A stretch of DNA of 64,000 bases from Burkholderia gladioli. GTDB taxonomy: Bacteria; Pseudomonadota; Gammaproteobacteria; Burkholderiales; Burkholderiaceae. The position numbers and the translations under genes are program-made. The notes under the pieces are model-generated. The model was not told where the DNA came from. It did not search any database and saw nothing but the letters and a program-made list of their open reading frames with translations. The stretch is from positions 62,001 through 126,000 of the forward strand of contig NZ_CP009323.1 of NCBI RefSeq assembly GCF_000959725.1, written 5' to 3'. Within the stretch, counting starts at the first letter, position 1. The number at the start of each line of letters is the position of its first letter. Positions 25,179-32,990 of the stretch are shown here, piece by piece.

Positions 25179-25207
25179 TTGACACGGACAAGCGTGACGC
25201 CTAAGGT
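25179..25207 (+). promoter_or_regulatory. Probable sigma-70 promoter of amidase 2
   Basis: TTGACA (25179-25184) is a perfect -35 box. A weak -10-like TAAGGT lies at 25202-25207 after a 17-base spacer. Transcription would begin inside the second operator copy at 25209-25224, an arrangement suited to repression. The -10 match is poor (about 3/6). Confidence 0.4.
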
Positions 25208-25208
25208 A

Positions 25209-25224
25209 ATTTATGATGATTAAT
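25209..25224. promoter_or_regulatory. Second GntR-type operator copy at amidase start
   Basis: ATTTATGATGATTAAT matches the perfect palindrome at 25089-25104 in 14 of 16 positions, with nine identical leading bases. It ends 11 bases before the amidase ATG, so a bound regulator would cover the transcription start or ribosome site. Two sites 120 bases apart could also support looping. Confidence 0.55.
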
Positions 25225-25235
25225 GTGGAGACGAC

Positions 25236-26660
25236 ATGGGCAGTGACATCTGCGATCTGACAGCACAGGAACTTCATATTCTTTACGAGACGAGGGGCGC
25301 CTCCCCCGTGGAAGTCATGCAGGCCGTGCTCCTGCGCATAGAACAGCTTGACCCCGCCGTGAATGCCTTCTGCCAGATAGCCGCGGATGCACTCGACATG
25401 GCGCGTGCGTCCGAGACACGATGGCAACACAGGCGCGCGCTCGGGCCGCTGGACGGTGTGCCGATCAGCGTCAAGGACAACGTCGCGGTCGGCGGACTTG
25501 CTACACGGTACGGCTCACGGGCCACGGACGAAACCCCGGCGCGCCACGACAGCCCGTGCGTGGCGAGGCTTCGCGAGTCTGGCGCCATCTGCTTCGCGAA
25601 GACCACCCTGCCTGAGTTCGCCCACAAGATCGTCACCGACAGCCCGTTGACCGGCGTCACGCGCAATCCCTGGGACACGCAACGGACCCCCGGCGGCAGC
25701 AGTGGCGGCGCCGCAGCGGCGGTCTCCCTCGGTATGGCGCCGGTCGCGATTGGCACTGACGGCGGCGGGTCAATCCGGATTCCAGCCGCCTTCACCGGCA
25801 CGTTCGGCTTCAAGCCAAGCTTCGGTCGTGTCCCGCATGCACCCCGCGGGCCGTTTGGGTTACTAAGCCATGTTGGTCCCGTGACCCGCTGCGTGGCGGA
25901 TGCAGCCCGCACCCTGACCGTCATCAGCCGTCCTGACAGTCGCGACTGGTACGCGTTGCCATTCGACGCCAGCGACTATGAACTTGGTCTGAAGTGCAAG
26001 CCAGCACCGGGTGGGGTACGCATAGCGTATAGTCCATCGTTGGGGCTCGCTGTCACGCCCGAAACCGCAGTCCACGACGCGGTCGTGCGTGCGGCCGACA
26101 CATTCCGTGACCTTGGCACCAGGGTCCATCCGGAAGACCCGCCGGGTATCGCTCGCTGTAACGCCATCCACGCCATCCTCTGGCCGGCCTGCTGCCACCA
26201 GCTCACCGAAGGCATGCCTGACGGCGGCGCGGCGCTCGATTCGTCATTACAGGCCTACTCCAATGCGGGCGCTGCAATATCGCGCCAGGCGTTGCTCGGG
26301 GCACTCATCGAGAGAGGCGAACTGGGCGCCACCGTCAACGCATTCTTCGAGCGGTACGACCTTGTCATCTGTCCCGTGTATCCCCGTGTGGCCATGCCCC
26401 TTGCGGAACGCCCAGCCAGCGATGAACTGTTTCCCCACTTCACCGCATGGTGCAACCAGCTGGGCCTTCCCGCTGCAAGCGTCTATGCAGGAGCGACTTC
26501 GGAAGGACTGCCGGTCGGCATACAGATCGTTGGCGGCCGTCATGCGGATGCCCTTGTGCTCTGGGCCAGCCACATCCTCGAGCTTGCCCTCGGACGCGCG
26601 CCGTTGACTGAGCTCACACGTGCGCTTTCCTCATCCATTGCAAGCGGCACACCACGTTGA
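25236..26660 (+). CDS. Amidase-signature hydrolase, paralogue of the operon amidase
   Basis: This 474-residue amidase-signature enzyme has the catalytic Lys80 (GVPISVKDNV), cis-Ser155 (TPGGSSGG) and nucleophile Ser179 (TDGGGSIRIP). These are the same residue numbers as in the 17890-19305 amidase, and the two proteins align along their length, so they are recent-looking paralogues. The substrate is unknown. It stands alone on the plus strand behind its own promoter and operator-like sites, convergent with the GntR-type regulator, and is therefore probably expressed separately from the transporter operon. Confidence 0.9.
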   Translation: MGSDICDLTAQELHILYETRGASPVEVMQAVLLRIEQLDPAVNAFCQIAADALDMARASETRWQHRRALGPLDGVPISVKDNVAVGGLATRYGSRATDETPARHDSPCVARLRESGAICFAKTTLPEFAHKIVTDSPLTGVTRNPWDTQRTPGGSSGGAAAAVSLGMAPVAIGTDGGGSIRIPAAFTGTFGFKPSFGRVPHAPRGPFGLLSHVGPVTRCVADAARTLTVISRPDSRDWYALPFDASDYELGLKCKPAPGGVRIAYSPSLGLAVTPETAVHDAVVRAADTFRDLGTRVHPEDPPGIARCNAIHAILWPACCHQLTEGMPDGGAALDSSLQAYSNAGAAISRQALLGALIERGELGATVNAFFERYDLVICPVYPRVAMPLAERPASDELFPHFTAWCNQLGLPAASVYAGATSEGLPVGIQIVGGRHADALVLWASHILELALGRAPLTELTRALSSSIASGTPR

Positions 26661-26715
26661 AGCTATCTGTCAGAACGAATGTCCGGACCTGTAGAACACC
26701 GGGCCGGACGCCTTA

Positions 26716-27552
26716 TCACGAACCTCCCTTACTCCGCACGTGCAGGCCAAGGTCCGAATCCAGTACCAGCTTCTGGCGCAAGGCCGCGTGCACCTTGCGC
26801 AATTGCGCTTCCGCCTCTTCCATGTGCGCCGCCATGAGCTGCTCCACCGCGGCGGCGTCGCGCCTCTTCGCGGCATCCAGAATCGCTCGATGGGCAGCGA
26901 CGGTCTGCCGCCCGAACGCCTGATAATCCTCCTGAGTCACGTTGCCAGCCACGATCACCAGGCTGTGCAGCATCTGGTTGATGATCTGGCATACGCAGCG
27001 AAGGAACGCGTTGGGATTTGCCGCGGCGAGCACGTCATGAAAGTGGATGTCCTCATGGCGCTGGTCAAGCGCATGGTCATGGCTTGCGACAAACGGCTCG
27101 CACACTTCCACGCTACGCTCGAGCGCTCCCAGGTCGGCCTCCGTCAGATGCTCGACCGCCCCTGCTGCAAGTAGCGGCTCCAGCACGCGCCGCACGGCGT
27201 AGATATCTTCGAGACTGATGCTCTCGAAAAACAGGTAGTTCTGTAATGCCTGAAATGCACGGGCAAGCGGCACTCGCGTAATCGTCGCGCCACCGTCCGG
27301 TCCCGTACTCAGACGCACAAGTCCCTGCACCTCCAGTGCCTTGAGGGCATCGCGCATCGAGCCGCGGCTGACGTTGAATATGTCCTGGAGCTCGGCCTCC
27401 TTGTTCAGTCGCACACCGGGGCGCACCTTTCCATCGGTAATCCACGTCTTGATAAGTTCGGCCACCTGGTCTCCCCGCTTGGTCGTGCGGGGCCCCCGCT
27501 TGTCTCGCTTCAGCAACGGTTTTTTCTCTGTCGCCTGTTTTCGCGCTGCCAT
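26716..27552 (-). CDS. GntR-family regulator, FadR/FCD subfamily
   Basis: This 278-residue regulator has an N-terminal winged helix (VRPGVRLNKEAELQDIFNVS, SRGSMRDALKALEVQGLVRL) and a helical FCD effector domain from about residue 110 (IYAVRRVLEPLLAAGAVEHL; metal/ligand-type His in DIHFHDVLAAANPN and TVAAHRAILDAA). Members respond to small carboxylates or amino-acid-like ligands. It is convergent with amidase 2 and divergent from the biosynthetic cluster, so either could be a target. The N-terminus is unusually basic. Confidence 0.9.
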   Translation of the reverse strand: MAARKQATEKKPLLKRDKRGPRTTKRGDQVAELIKTWITDGKVRPGVRLNKEAELQDIFNVSRGSMRDALKALEVQGLVRLSTGPDGGATITRVPLARAFQALQNYLFFESISLEDIYAVRRVLEPLLAAGAVEHLTEADLGALERSVEVCEPFVASHDHALDQRHEDIHFHDVLAAANPNAFLRCVCQIINQMLHSLVIVAGNVTQEDYQAFGRQTVAAHRAILDAAKRRDAAAVEQLMAAHMEEAEAQLRKVHAALRQKLVLDSDLGLHVRSKGGS

Positions 27553-27657
27553 ACGTCACACCCGTAGTTAGCCATCATCGTTCGATCCGGACATCATTAT
27601 CGGTCATCCGTGTCGCGTGACCACGATGACGCCGCCGCCGACGCCCTCCGATACAAC

Positions 27658-27677
27658 ACCTCCCAATGTTCGGAGGT
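27658..27677. promoter_or_regulatory. lux-box-like dyad upstream of biosynthetic cluster
   Basis: ACCTCCCAATGTTCGGAGGT is a 20-bp element whose halves match in 8 of 10 positions, the size and symmetry of LuxR-type binding sites. It lies in the divergent region between the GntR-type gene and the first biosynthetic gene, 115 bases before that ATG. A 15/20 relative precedes the luxI-type gene (39099-39118). The cluster encodes its own LuxR/LuxI pair. Confidence 0.6.
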
Positions 27678-27792
27678 GACGACTACCCGTCCCAATGCCT
27701 ACGCTCATTGCCAGACGACACGCACACATCATCCGTGGGTTGGCGTGAATGTTGGTCCAGGGCGCAGATGCGCCCGCTCGGGAGAAGGCGAC

Positions 27793-29043
27793 ATGACGCG
27801 GCATGAACAGAGCTCGCAGCAGGTTTACACGATCGACGATATCGCTGCAGCGCTCGCCGAGCGTGGACTCGATCTTGATCTGCTTGCCAGGCGTATCCGC
27901 GATGTCAGCCTCGAATCGGATGCAACCGGACAGATTGTCGGTCCGCCCTGGCGTGCGGATGACGTCAGCGCCCTCAACATGAACCTTGTACCCATCCAGT
28001 ACGGCGGTTGTCTGGCCCTGCAGTCCCTCGTGGCGCAGGCAACGTTGATGGCCTGCCTCGGGGAAGCCGACGCAAGCCTCGCCCTTGCTTTACCGGGCCC
28101 GGGTCTCGCCATGCCGCCTGTTGGTGCGCTCGCCTCGACGCAACAGCAGGCCCGGTTCTTCCTGCAATTCCAGTCGGGCACACCGCGCTGGGGCGCCTTC
28201 GCTATCACCGAGCCGGACTATGGTTCCGACGCGACTGCCATGCGTACCAGTGCAAGGAAGACCGGTCGCGGCTGGGTTCTGAACGGCACAAAGTGCTTTA
28301 TCACGAACGGCGCGCGCGCCGACTGCGCCATCACGTTTGCAACGATCAACCGGCAGATGGGCCGCTACGGTATCCGCGCATTCCTGGTAGAGAGCAATAC
28401 ACCCGGATTCGAAGTGTCGCGCATCGAGCGGATGGCAGGCCTGCGTGCGACCCAGCTTGCCGTGCTCTCCTACACCGACTGCGAGGTCACCGACGATGCG
28501 CTGCTTGCCCGTGGCGACGAAAAGCCGCTCGACGACGCTTTCTCGGGTGCGCAGCGCTCCTGGGACTACTTCAGGCCCCTGCTTTCCGCCGTCATGGTCG
28601 GTAGCTGCAGGCGGGTGCGCGCGGACCTTGCGGCGTGGCTAGATGCGGGCGGCACGCCCGCGGACAGGCACCAGGGCGTAGCCGGCGTGGAAGCGTCCCT
28701 GCTCGACATCGACCGCCAGATTGCGGCCGCATGGCTGCTCTGTCACTGCACGGCCTGGAAAGCAGATCGCGGCATAGCAACGTCAATGGATTCCTCCATG
28801 ACCAAGGCGTTTGCCTCGCGCGTGGCTGCACGGGTGACGCGCGCTGCAATAGACCTCGCCGGTCTCGACGGCATCGCCGCCTGTCCGTCACTTGAGCAGG
28901 GCTACCGGGACGCCAGGGCGTTCGACATCATGGAAGGTACCGGCGACCTGCAGCGGCTCATGGTCGCACGGGCCGCGCAGCGATCAGCGTCACGTCCGTG
29001 GGACGTCACGGTCGTGCCTCGTGCAGTGTCCCACCACGCCTGA
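27793..29043 (+). CDS. Acyl-CoA dehydrogenase-family flavoenzyme (catalytic type)
   Basis: This 416-residue acyl-CoA dehydrogenase-like protein shows WGAFAITEPDYGSDATAMRT, GWVLNGTKCFITNGARADCA and FDIMEGTGDLQRLMVARAA, where the Glu in MEGTG matches the catalytic base position of isovaleryl-CoA-type enzymes. In this context it may oxidise a carrier-bound acyl or aminoacyl group, as such enzymes do for prolyl carriers in pyrrole pathways. The start at 27793 has ribosome site GGAGAAGG; a longer frame begins at 27610. It is the first gene of the cluster. A shorter relative without the MEGTG region lies at 34220. Confidence 0.88.
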   Translation: MTRHEQSSQQVYTIDDIAAALAERGLDLDLLARRIRDVSLESDATGQIVGPPWRADDVSALNMNLVPIQYGGCLALQSLVAQATLMACLGEADASLALALPGPGLAMPPVGALASTQQQARFFLQFQSGTPRWGAFAITEPDYGSDATAMRTSARKTGRGWVLNGTKCFITNGARADCAITFATINRQMGRYGIRAFLVESNTPGFEVSRIERMAGLRATQLAVLSYTDCEVTDDALLARGDEKPLDDAFSGAQRSWDYFRPLLSAVMVGSCRRVRADLAAWLDAGGTPADRHQGVAGVEASLLDIDRQIAAAWLLCHCTAWKADRGIATSMDSSMTKAFASRVAARVTRAAIDLAGLDGIAACPSLEQGYRDARAFDIMEGTGDLQRLMVARAAQRSASRPWDVTVVPRAVSHHA

Positions 29044-29104
29044 CTCATCACCATCTTATCGCCTGACATAGCCAACGCCCACAGATCCGGGCAGGAGTCA
29101 CCCC

Positions 29105-29386
29105 ATGACGACGCATAACACGCACGGCCCCGGGCGCGAGGAAATCTCAGCCACCATCCGGTCATGCCTGCTATCAGCCATCGGCAGCACCATGGCTGCG
29201 GCCCTGATCGCGGACGACACGAACCTGTTCGACGTTGGTGTCGACTCCATGAACATGACAGACCTGCTTCTTCAGCTCGAACAGCGTTTCGGCTTCACGC
29301 TCGCGCCGGAAGACCTCTCTGCCGATCTGTTCCTGCGCTTCGGCAACCTTGTCTCCTTCGTGGAATCCCATGTCCGTCGCAACTGA
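29105..29386 (+). CDS. Acyl/peptidyl carrier protein
   Basis: This 93-residue carrier protein has the phosphopantetheine site at Ser48 in FDVGVDSMNMTDLLLQLEQRF, within the usual four-helix pattern; LAPEDLSADLFLRFGNLVSF follows. It should carry the growing or modified acyl group for the ligase, dehydrogenases, decarboxylase and FabH-like enzymes of this cluster. Its 3' end overlaps the first FabH-like gene by 17 bases. No phosphopantetheinyl transferase is encoded nearby, so a host enzyme would have to load it. Confidence 0.92.
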   Translation: MTTHNTHGPGREEISATIRSCLLSAIGSTMAAALIADDTNLFDVGVDSMNMTDLLLQLEQRFGFTLAPEDLSADLFLRFGNLVSFVESHVRRN

Positions 29387-30404
29387 CCCCGTTCGCGGGC
29401 AGGCATGCATCGCGGCCACGGCACGCTACATCCCACAGGCACGCGTGCGGCCGGACGTAGTGTTACAGCAGCCAGCGGCTACACCTTCATGCGCGCGGGA
29501 AACCATCATGCGATCAGTCTATGCCGATACGCTGCGCTGGAGCGGCGAAGTGGCGGGCCCTGCCCACGTCAGTCATCCGTCGGGATCAGTGCATGCCTCA
29601 ATGCCCGTGCGCGTCGCCTGTGAGCCACGCCTTTGCCTCTCGGAAATGGCATCAACGGTCGCCGGGGAGGCTATCCGGCGGTGCCGCGGGAAGGACAACC
29701 TCGTGCTGGACCAGGTCATCGTCTGCGCGACTAGTTTCGAGCACGACCTCGCGCTCTCGTGCGCGGGTCGCCTGCATAGCGAACTGGGATCGACGGGCGT
29801 GCCGTTCGCGATTGGACAGCTCCAGGGCATGTCCTTCTTTCTTGCGCTGCAGATGGTGGCCGACATGATGGCCAGTGACGATCACACGCGCTGTGCACTG
29901 ATCGTGGGCGCTGAACGCTGGCTGCCGCCGTTCTCGCGGCGGGCCGGATCGCTAACGGCACTGGGCGACGGTGCGGCTGCCGTAGTGATCCGGCGTCACG
30001 CCGGTCCCGGATGGCAGGTGCTCAGCGTCAACGTATGCACGCCTTCGGTTCCCGTCGCGCCCGCCGACATATGCATCGACGAAACCGTCGTGGTGGAGGT
30101 GATCGGGCAGACGTGCACGCAGGCAGGCCTGAAACCCACGGCAATCGACTGGATCGTGCCGCCGCGCATCAACACAACCCTGGCGTGCGACGTCACCGCA
30201 CAGGCCCAATTGCCTGCATCGCGAATGTGGTACCCCGACCCGGGCGACATTGGGTACCTGTGCGCCGCAGACACGCCGGCGCAGCTCCACATGTTGCTGC
30301 AATCGGTTGCTCCGTCGGACGGACAACGCATTCTGCTCTGGTCGGCCGGCTTTCAGGGACAGGCCGCCTGCGCCATCCTCGAATACCGCGTGAGGCAGCC
30401 ATGA
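29370..30404 (+). CDS. FabH/KASIII-like protein lacking active-site Cys (pair 1, partner A)
   Basis: This 344-residue thiolase-fold protein is of FabH/PqsB type. The active-site loop reads FAIGQLQGMSFFLALQ, with Gly153 where KASIII enzymes have the nucleophilic Cys. The His position reads VPPRINTT (no His) and the Asn position reads GDIGYL. The fold is otherwise complete, including CALIVGAERW and ALGDGAAAVVI. It is therefore unlikely to condense on its own. It overlaps by ATGA with a FabH-like gene that keeps Cys, so the two probably form a heterodimer like PqsB with PqsC. The start at 29370 is preferred; 29349 is possible. Confidence 0.82.
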   Translation: MSVATDPVRGQACIAATARYIPQARVRPDVVLQQPAATPSCARETIMRSVYADTLRWSGEVAGPAHVSHPSGSVHASMPVRVACEPRLCLSEMASTVAGEAIRRCRGKDNLVLDQVIVCATSFEHDLALSCAGRLHSELGSTGVPFAIGQLQGMSFFLALQMVADMMASDDHTRCALIVGAERWLPPFSRRAGSLTALGDGAAAVVIRRHAGPGWQVLSVNVCTPSVPVAPADICIDETVVVEVIGQTCTQAGLKPTAIDWIVPPRINTTLACDVTAQAQLPASRMWYPDPGDIGYLCAADTPAQLHMLLQSVAPSDGQRILLWSAGFQGQAACAILEYRVRQP

Positions 30405-31348
30405 CTGCGCCCGCAACCACTTCCATGTTATCGCTGTCCGGCATCGCAACCAGCTTTCCGGCCCGGACAGTCGATGCAAACACCTGGGCCCGTCGCTGCG
30501 GATTTCCCGAAGGGCGCGCGAGCGCGCTGCTGCGCAATGGCGTACAGCAGTTCCACGATGCTGCAGCGGGACCACCCGTCACATTCGCGTGCGAGGCGAT
30601 TTCCACCCTGCTCGAGGATACCGGCACGACACCGGCAAGCATCGATGCGCTTATCTACACCCACACAATCCGGAGCAGCGTCCTCGCACCGCCTGCCGGT
30701 ACTGCGGCGTTCATCCAGTCCCGTATGGGACTGGACCGCGCACTCGCATTCGCGGTGATGCAGCAAAACTGCGTCTCGCCGATGGCCGCCATCCGTGTGT
30801 TGCGCGTGCTCACCATCGCCGGTCGCCCCATCCAGCGGGCGATCGTTGTCTGCGCGGATGTGATGGGCTCGGGCTGCGATCATCTGCGCGCCATCCAGGA
30901 CCTCGCGCTGCATAGCGATGGGGCGTGCGCAATCCTGCTGGAGCGCGGTGCGGACCGCAACTGCATCGTGGGGCTGCATCTCTATACGGACGGGCGCTAC
31001 TTCCGCGGCACCGACGACGAGTTGCAGCCCGTGCCGGATGACCGTTACTACTGGTCGGCATTCACGACGATGCGTGCGGCACTTCGACAGGCAGGTCTCA
31101 CAGGCAATGAACTCGTCCATGTCCTGCCTCACCACGTCAACCTTCCCGGCTGGCAGCGCCTCATGACCATGCTGTCCGTACCCCAGGAGCGCCTTTTCAC
31201 GGCGAATTTCGCACGCCTCGGCCACGTGTTCGGTGCCGACCCGTTCATCAACTTCCACACCGCGCCGCGCGCGCAACCGGGCTCGCACTCGCTGCTGTTC
31301 TCCAGCGGACTTGCCGGCTGCTTTGGCGCGATGGTGATCCGCCATTGA
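30401..31348 (+). CDS. FabH/KASIII-like condensing enzyme with Cys (pair 1, partner B)
   Basis: This 315-residue KASIII-like enzyme has the nucleophile Cys124 in FAVMQQNCVSPMAAIRV and His244 in VLPHHVNLPGW. The third FabH residue (Asn in GNT) is replaced by His275 in ARLGHVFG. Loss of this Asn is seen in FabH relatives that transfer or condense acyl groups without classical malonyl-ACP decarboxylation. The gene is coupled to its Cys-less partner by ATGA. The substrate is unknown; the carrier protein and AMP ligase nearby suggest carrier-bound acyl groups. Confidence 0.85.
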   Translation: MTAPATTSMLSLSGIATSFPARTVDANTWARRCGFPEGRASALLRNGVQQFHDAAAGPPVTFACEAISTLLEDTGTTPASIDALIYTHTIRSSVLAPPAGTAAFIQSRMGLDRALAFAVMQQNCVSPMAAIRVLRVLTIAGRPIQRAIVVCADVMGSGCDHLRAIQDLALHSDGACAILLERGADRNCIVGLHLYTDGRYFRGTDDELQPVPDDRYYWSAFTTMRAALRQAGLTGNELVHVLPHHVNLPGWQRLMTMLSVPQERLFTANFARLGHVFGADPFINFHTAPRAQPGSHSLLFSSGLAGCFGAMVIRH

Positions 31349-31373
31349 CCCAGAACTTCATAGCGATCCGGCC

Positions 31374-32990
31374 ATGCGAAACCTCCTTGATCTTGTGCAG
31401 TCAGCAGCGCGCCGTTCACCTGATGCGCAGGCGCTCGTGTGCGGCGATGTCCGCGTCTCCTACCTCGAACTGCTTAAGAGGAGCCACGCGCTCGGGGAGG
31501 CTCTATCCTCATTTGGCATCGCTGCGGGGGAGCGCGTTGCAATCTTTCTCGACAAGCGTATCGAGACCGTCGTTTCGATGCTCGGCGCCTGCGCCGCGGG
31601 TTGCGTGTTCGTCCCGGTCAATCCGCTCCTGAAACCGAACCAGGTGGCCCACGTGCTTCGCGACAGCGGCGCCCGGTGTCTGGTGACCTCCGCATTTCGC
31701 GCGCGGTCCCAGGCTGCGGACGGCCTTGCACCCGTATCCGATCTGATCGTGGTAGATGCGCCTGACCCGGCCCTCTTCTGCACAGGAACGGTCATGGTCC
31801 ACCGCTGGCCGGACCGGAACACCGCGGCCCCCGGCAATGCCTCGATTCCGGCACCGTCCACGCCATGCATTGACACCGACCTTGCCGCCCTTCTCTATAC
31901 CTCCGGCTCGACGGGCCTGCCCAAGGGCGTGATGCTCAGTCACCGGAACCTGCTTGAGGGCGCCTGGAGCGTAGCGGAGTATCTGCGTCACGAGCCGTCT
32001 GACCGCATCCTCGCGCTTCTCCCACTGAGCTTCGATGCGGGCCTGAGCCAGCTCACCTCGGCCTGGTCTGCTGGCGCAACAGCGGTCCTGCTGAACTACC
32101 TCACTGCGCAGGACGCCATCCTCGCGTGCGAGCGCGAACGCGTCACCGCCATCACCGGTGTGCCGCCACTGTGGATGCAACTCGCGGGCGCGACGTGGCC
32201 TGACGGGCCGCGCAATGCGGTGCGCTACTTCGCGAACACCGGCGGTCGCCTCCCATTGCCCGTGCTGCAGAAGCTCAGGACGCTCTTCCCCCGTGCCACG
32301 CCATACCTGATGTACGGACTGACCGAGGCATTCCGTTCCACCTATCTCGATCCCGCACAGGTCGACCGGCGGCCCGACTCGATCGGTAACGCTGTGCCCA
32401 ATGCGCGCATCCTGGTGGTCCATGAGGACGGTACGCCGTGCGCTCCCGACGAACCCGGCGAGCTGGTGCACGTGGGCGCGTGCGTCACACTCGGCTACTG
32501 GAACGACGCCGCGCGGACCGCGCAACGCTACCGCCCGTCGCCCGAAGCAAAACCGGGCGGCGCGCCGCGTGATATTGCAGTCTGGTCTGGCGACCTCGCG
32601 CGGCGCGACAGCGAAGGTTTTCTTTATTTCATCGCCCGCAATGACGCCCAGATCAAGAGCTCCGGCTACCGCATCAGTCCGGAGGAAATCGAGGAAACGG
32701 TTCACGCAAGCGGCCTCGTCGTGGAAGCCGTCGCGCTCGGTATCCCGGATGATGCGCTTGGCGAAGCGGTTGCGCTGCTTGTCGTCCTGGCTGGTGACTC
32801 ATCTGTCGATGACCTCCGCAACTGGTGCGTGCAGCGCCTGCCACGTTATATGGTCCCGCGTGACATCGTGAGCTGCACGGACATTCCACGCAATCCCAAC
32901 GGCAAGTTCGACAGGGCGGCGCTACGGAATAGGGTTGCCGCGCTTGGATTCGCCTCGCTCGGACACGGTTCAGGGGAGAAAGCATCGTGA
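31374..32990 (+). CDS. AMP-forming acyl/aminoacyl ligase, exosortase-associated-like
   Basis: This 538-residue ANL-superfamily adenylating enzyme has core motifs LLYTSGSTGLPKGVMLSHRN (A3), YGLTEAFRSTYLDP (A5), WSGDLARRDSEGF (A7), KSSGYRISPEEIEE (A8) and NPNGKFDRAAL (A10 with the catalytic Lys). The region RILALLPLSFDAGLSQLTSA and YGLTEAFRSTYL strongly recalls the 'acyl-CoA ligase, exosortase A system-associated' family (TIGR03098). It probably activates a carboxylic or amino acid and loads the carrier protein. No exosortase or PEP-CTERM protein is present here. Confidence 0.88.
   Translation: MRNLLDLVQSAARRSPDAQALVCGDVRVSYLELLKRSHALGEALSSFGIAAGERVAIFLDKRIETVVSMLGACAAGCVFVPVNPLLKPNQVAHVLRDSGARCLVTSAFRARSQAADGLAPVSDLIVVDAPDPALFCTGTVMVHRWPDRNTAAPGNASIPAPSTPCIDTDLAALLYTSGSTGLPKGVMLSHRNLLEGAWSVAEYLRHEPSDRILALLPLSFDAGLSQLTSAWSAGATAVLLNYLTAQDAILACERERVTAITGVPPLWMQLAGATWPDGPRNAVRYFANTGGRLPLPVLQKLRTLFPRATPYLMYGLTEAFRSTYLDPAQVDRRPDSIGNAVPNARILVVHEDGTPCAPDEPGELVHVGACVTLGYWNDAARTAQRYRPSPEAKPGGAPRDIAVWSGDLARRDSEGFLYFIARNDAQIKSSGYRISPEEIEETVHASGLVVEAVALGIPDDALGEAVALLVVLAGDSSVDDLRNWCVQRLPRYMVPRDIVSCTDIPRNPNGKFDRAALRNRVAALGFASLGHGSGEKAS

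Larger units (their letters stand above)
24916..25235. other. Amidase upstream region
   Basis: No gene is supported in these 320 bases. The region holds a perfect 16-bp palindrome (25089-25104), a promoter-like pair (25179-25207) and a near-copy of the palindrome just before the amidase ATG (25209-25224). It is visibly more AT-rich near these sites than the flanking genes. Confidence 0.5.

Noticed and set aside
26681..26709. GTCCGG/CCGGAC inverted repeat between convergent amidase and GntR genes
   Set aside because: Arms are only six bases with a 17-base loop and no T-run follows, so I do not call a terminator.
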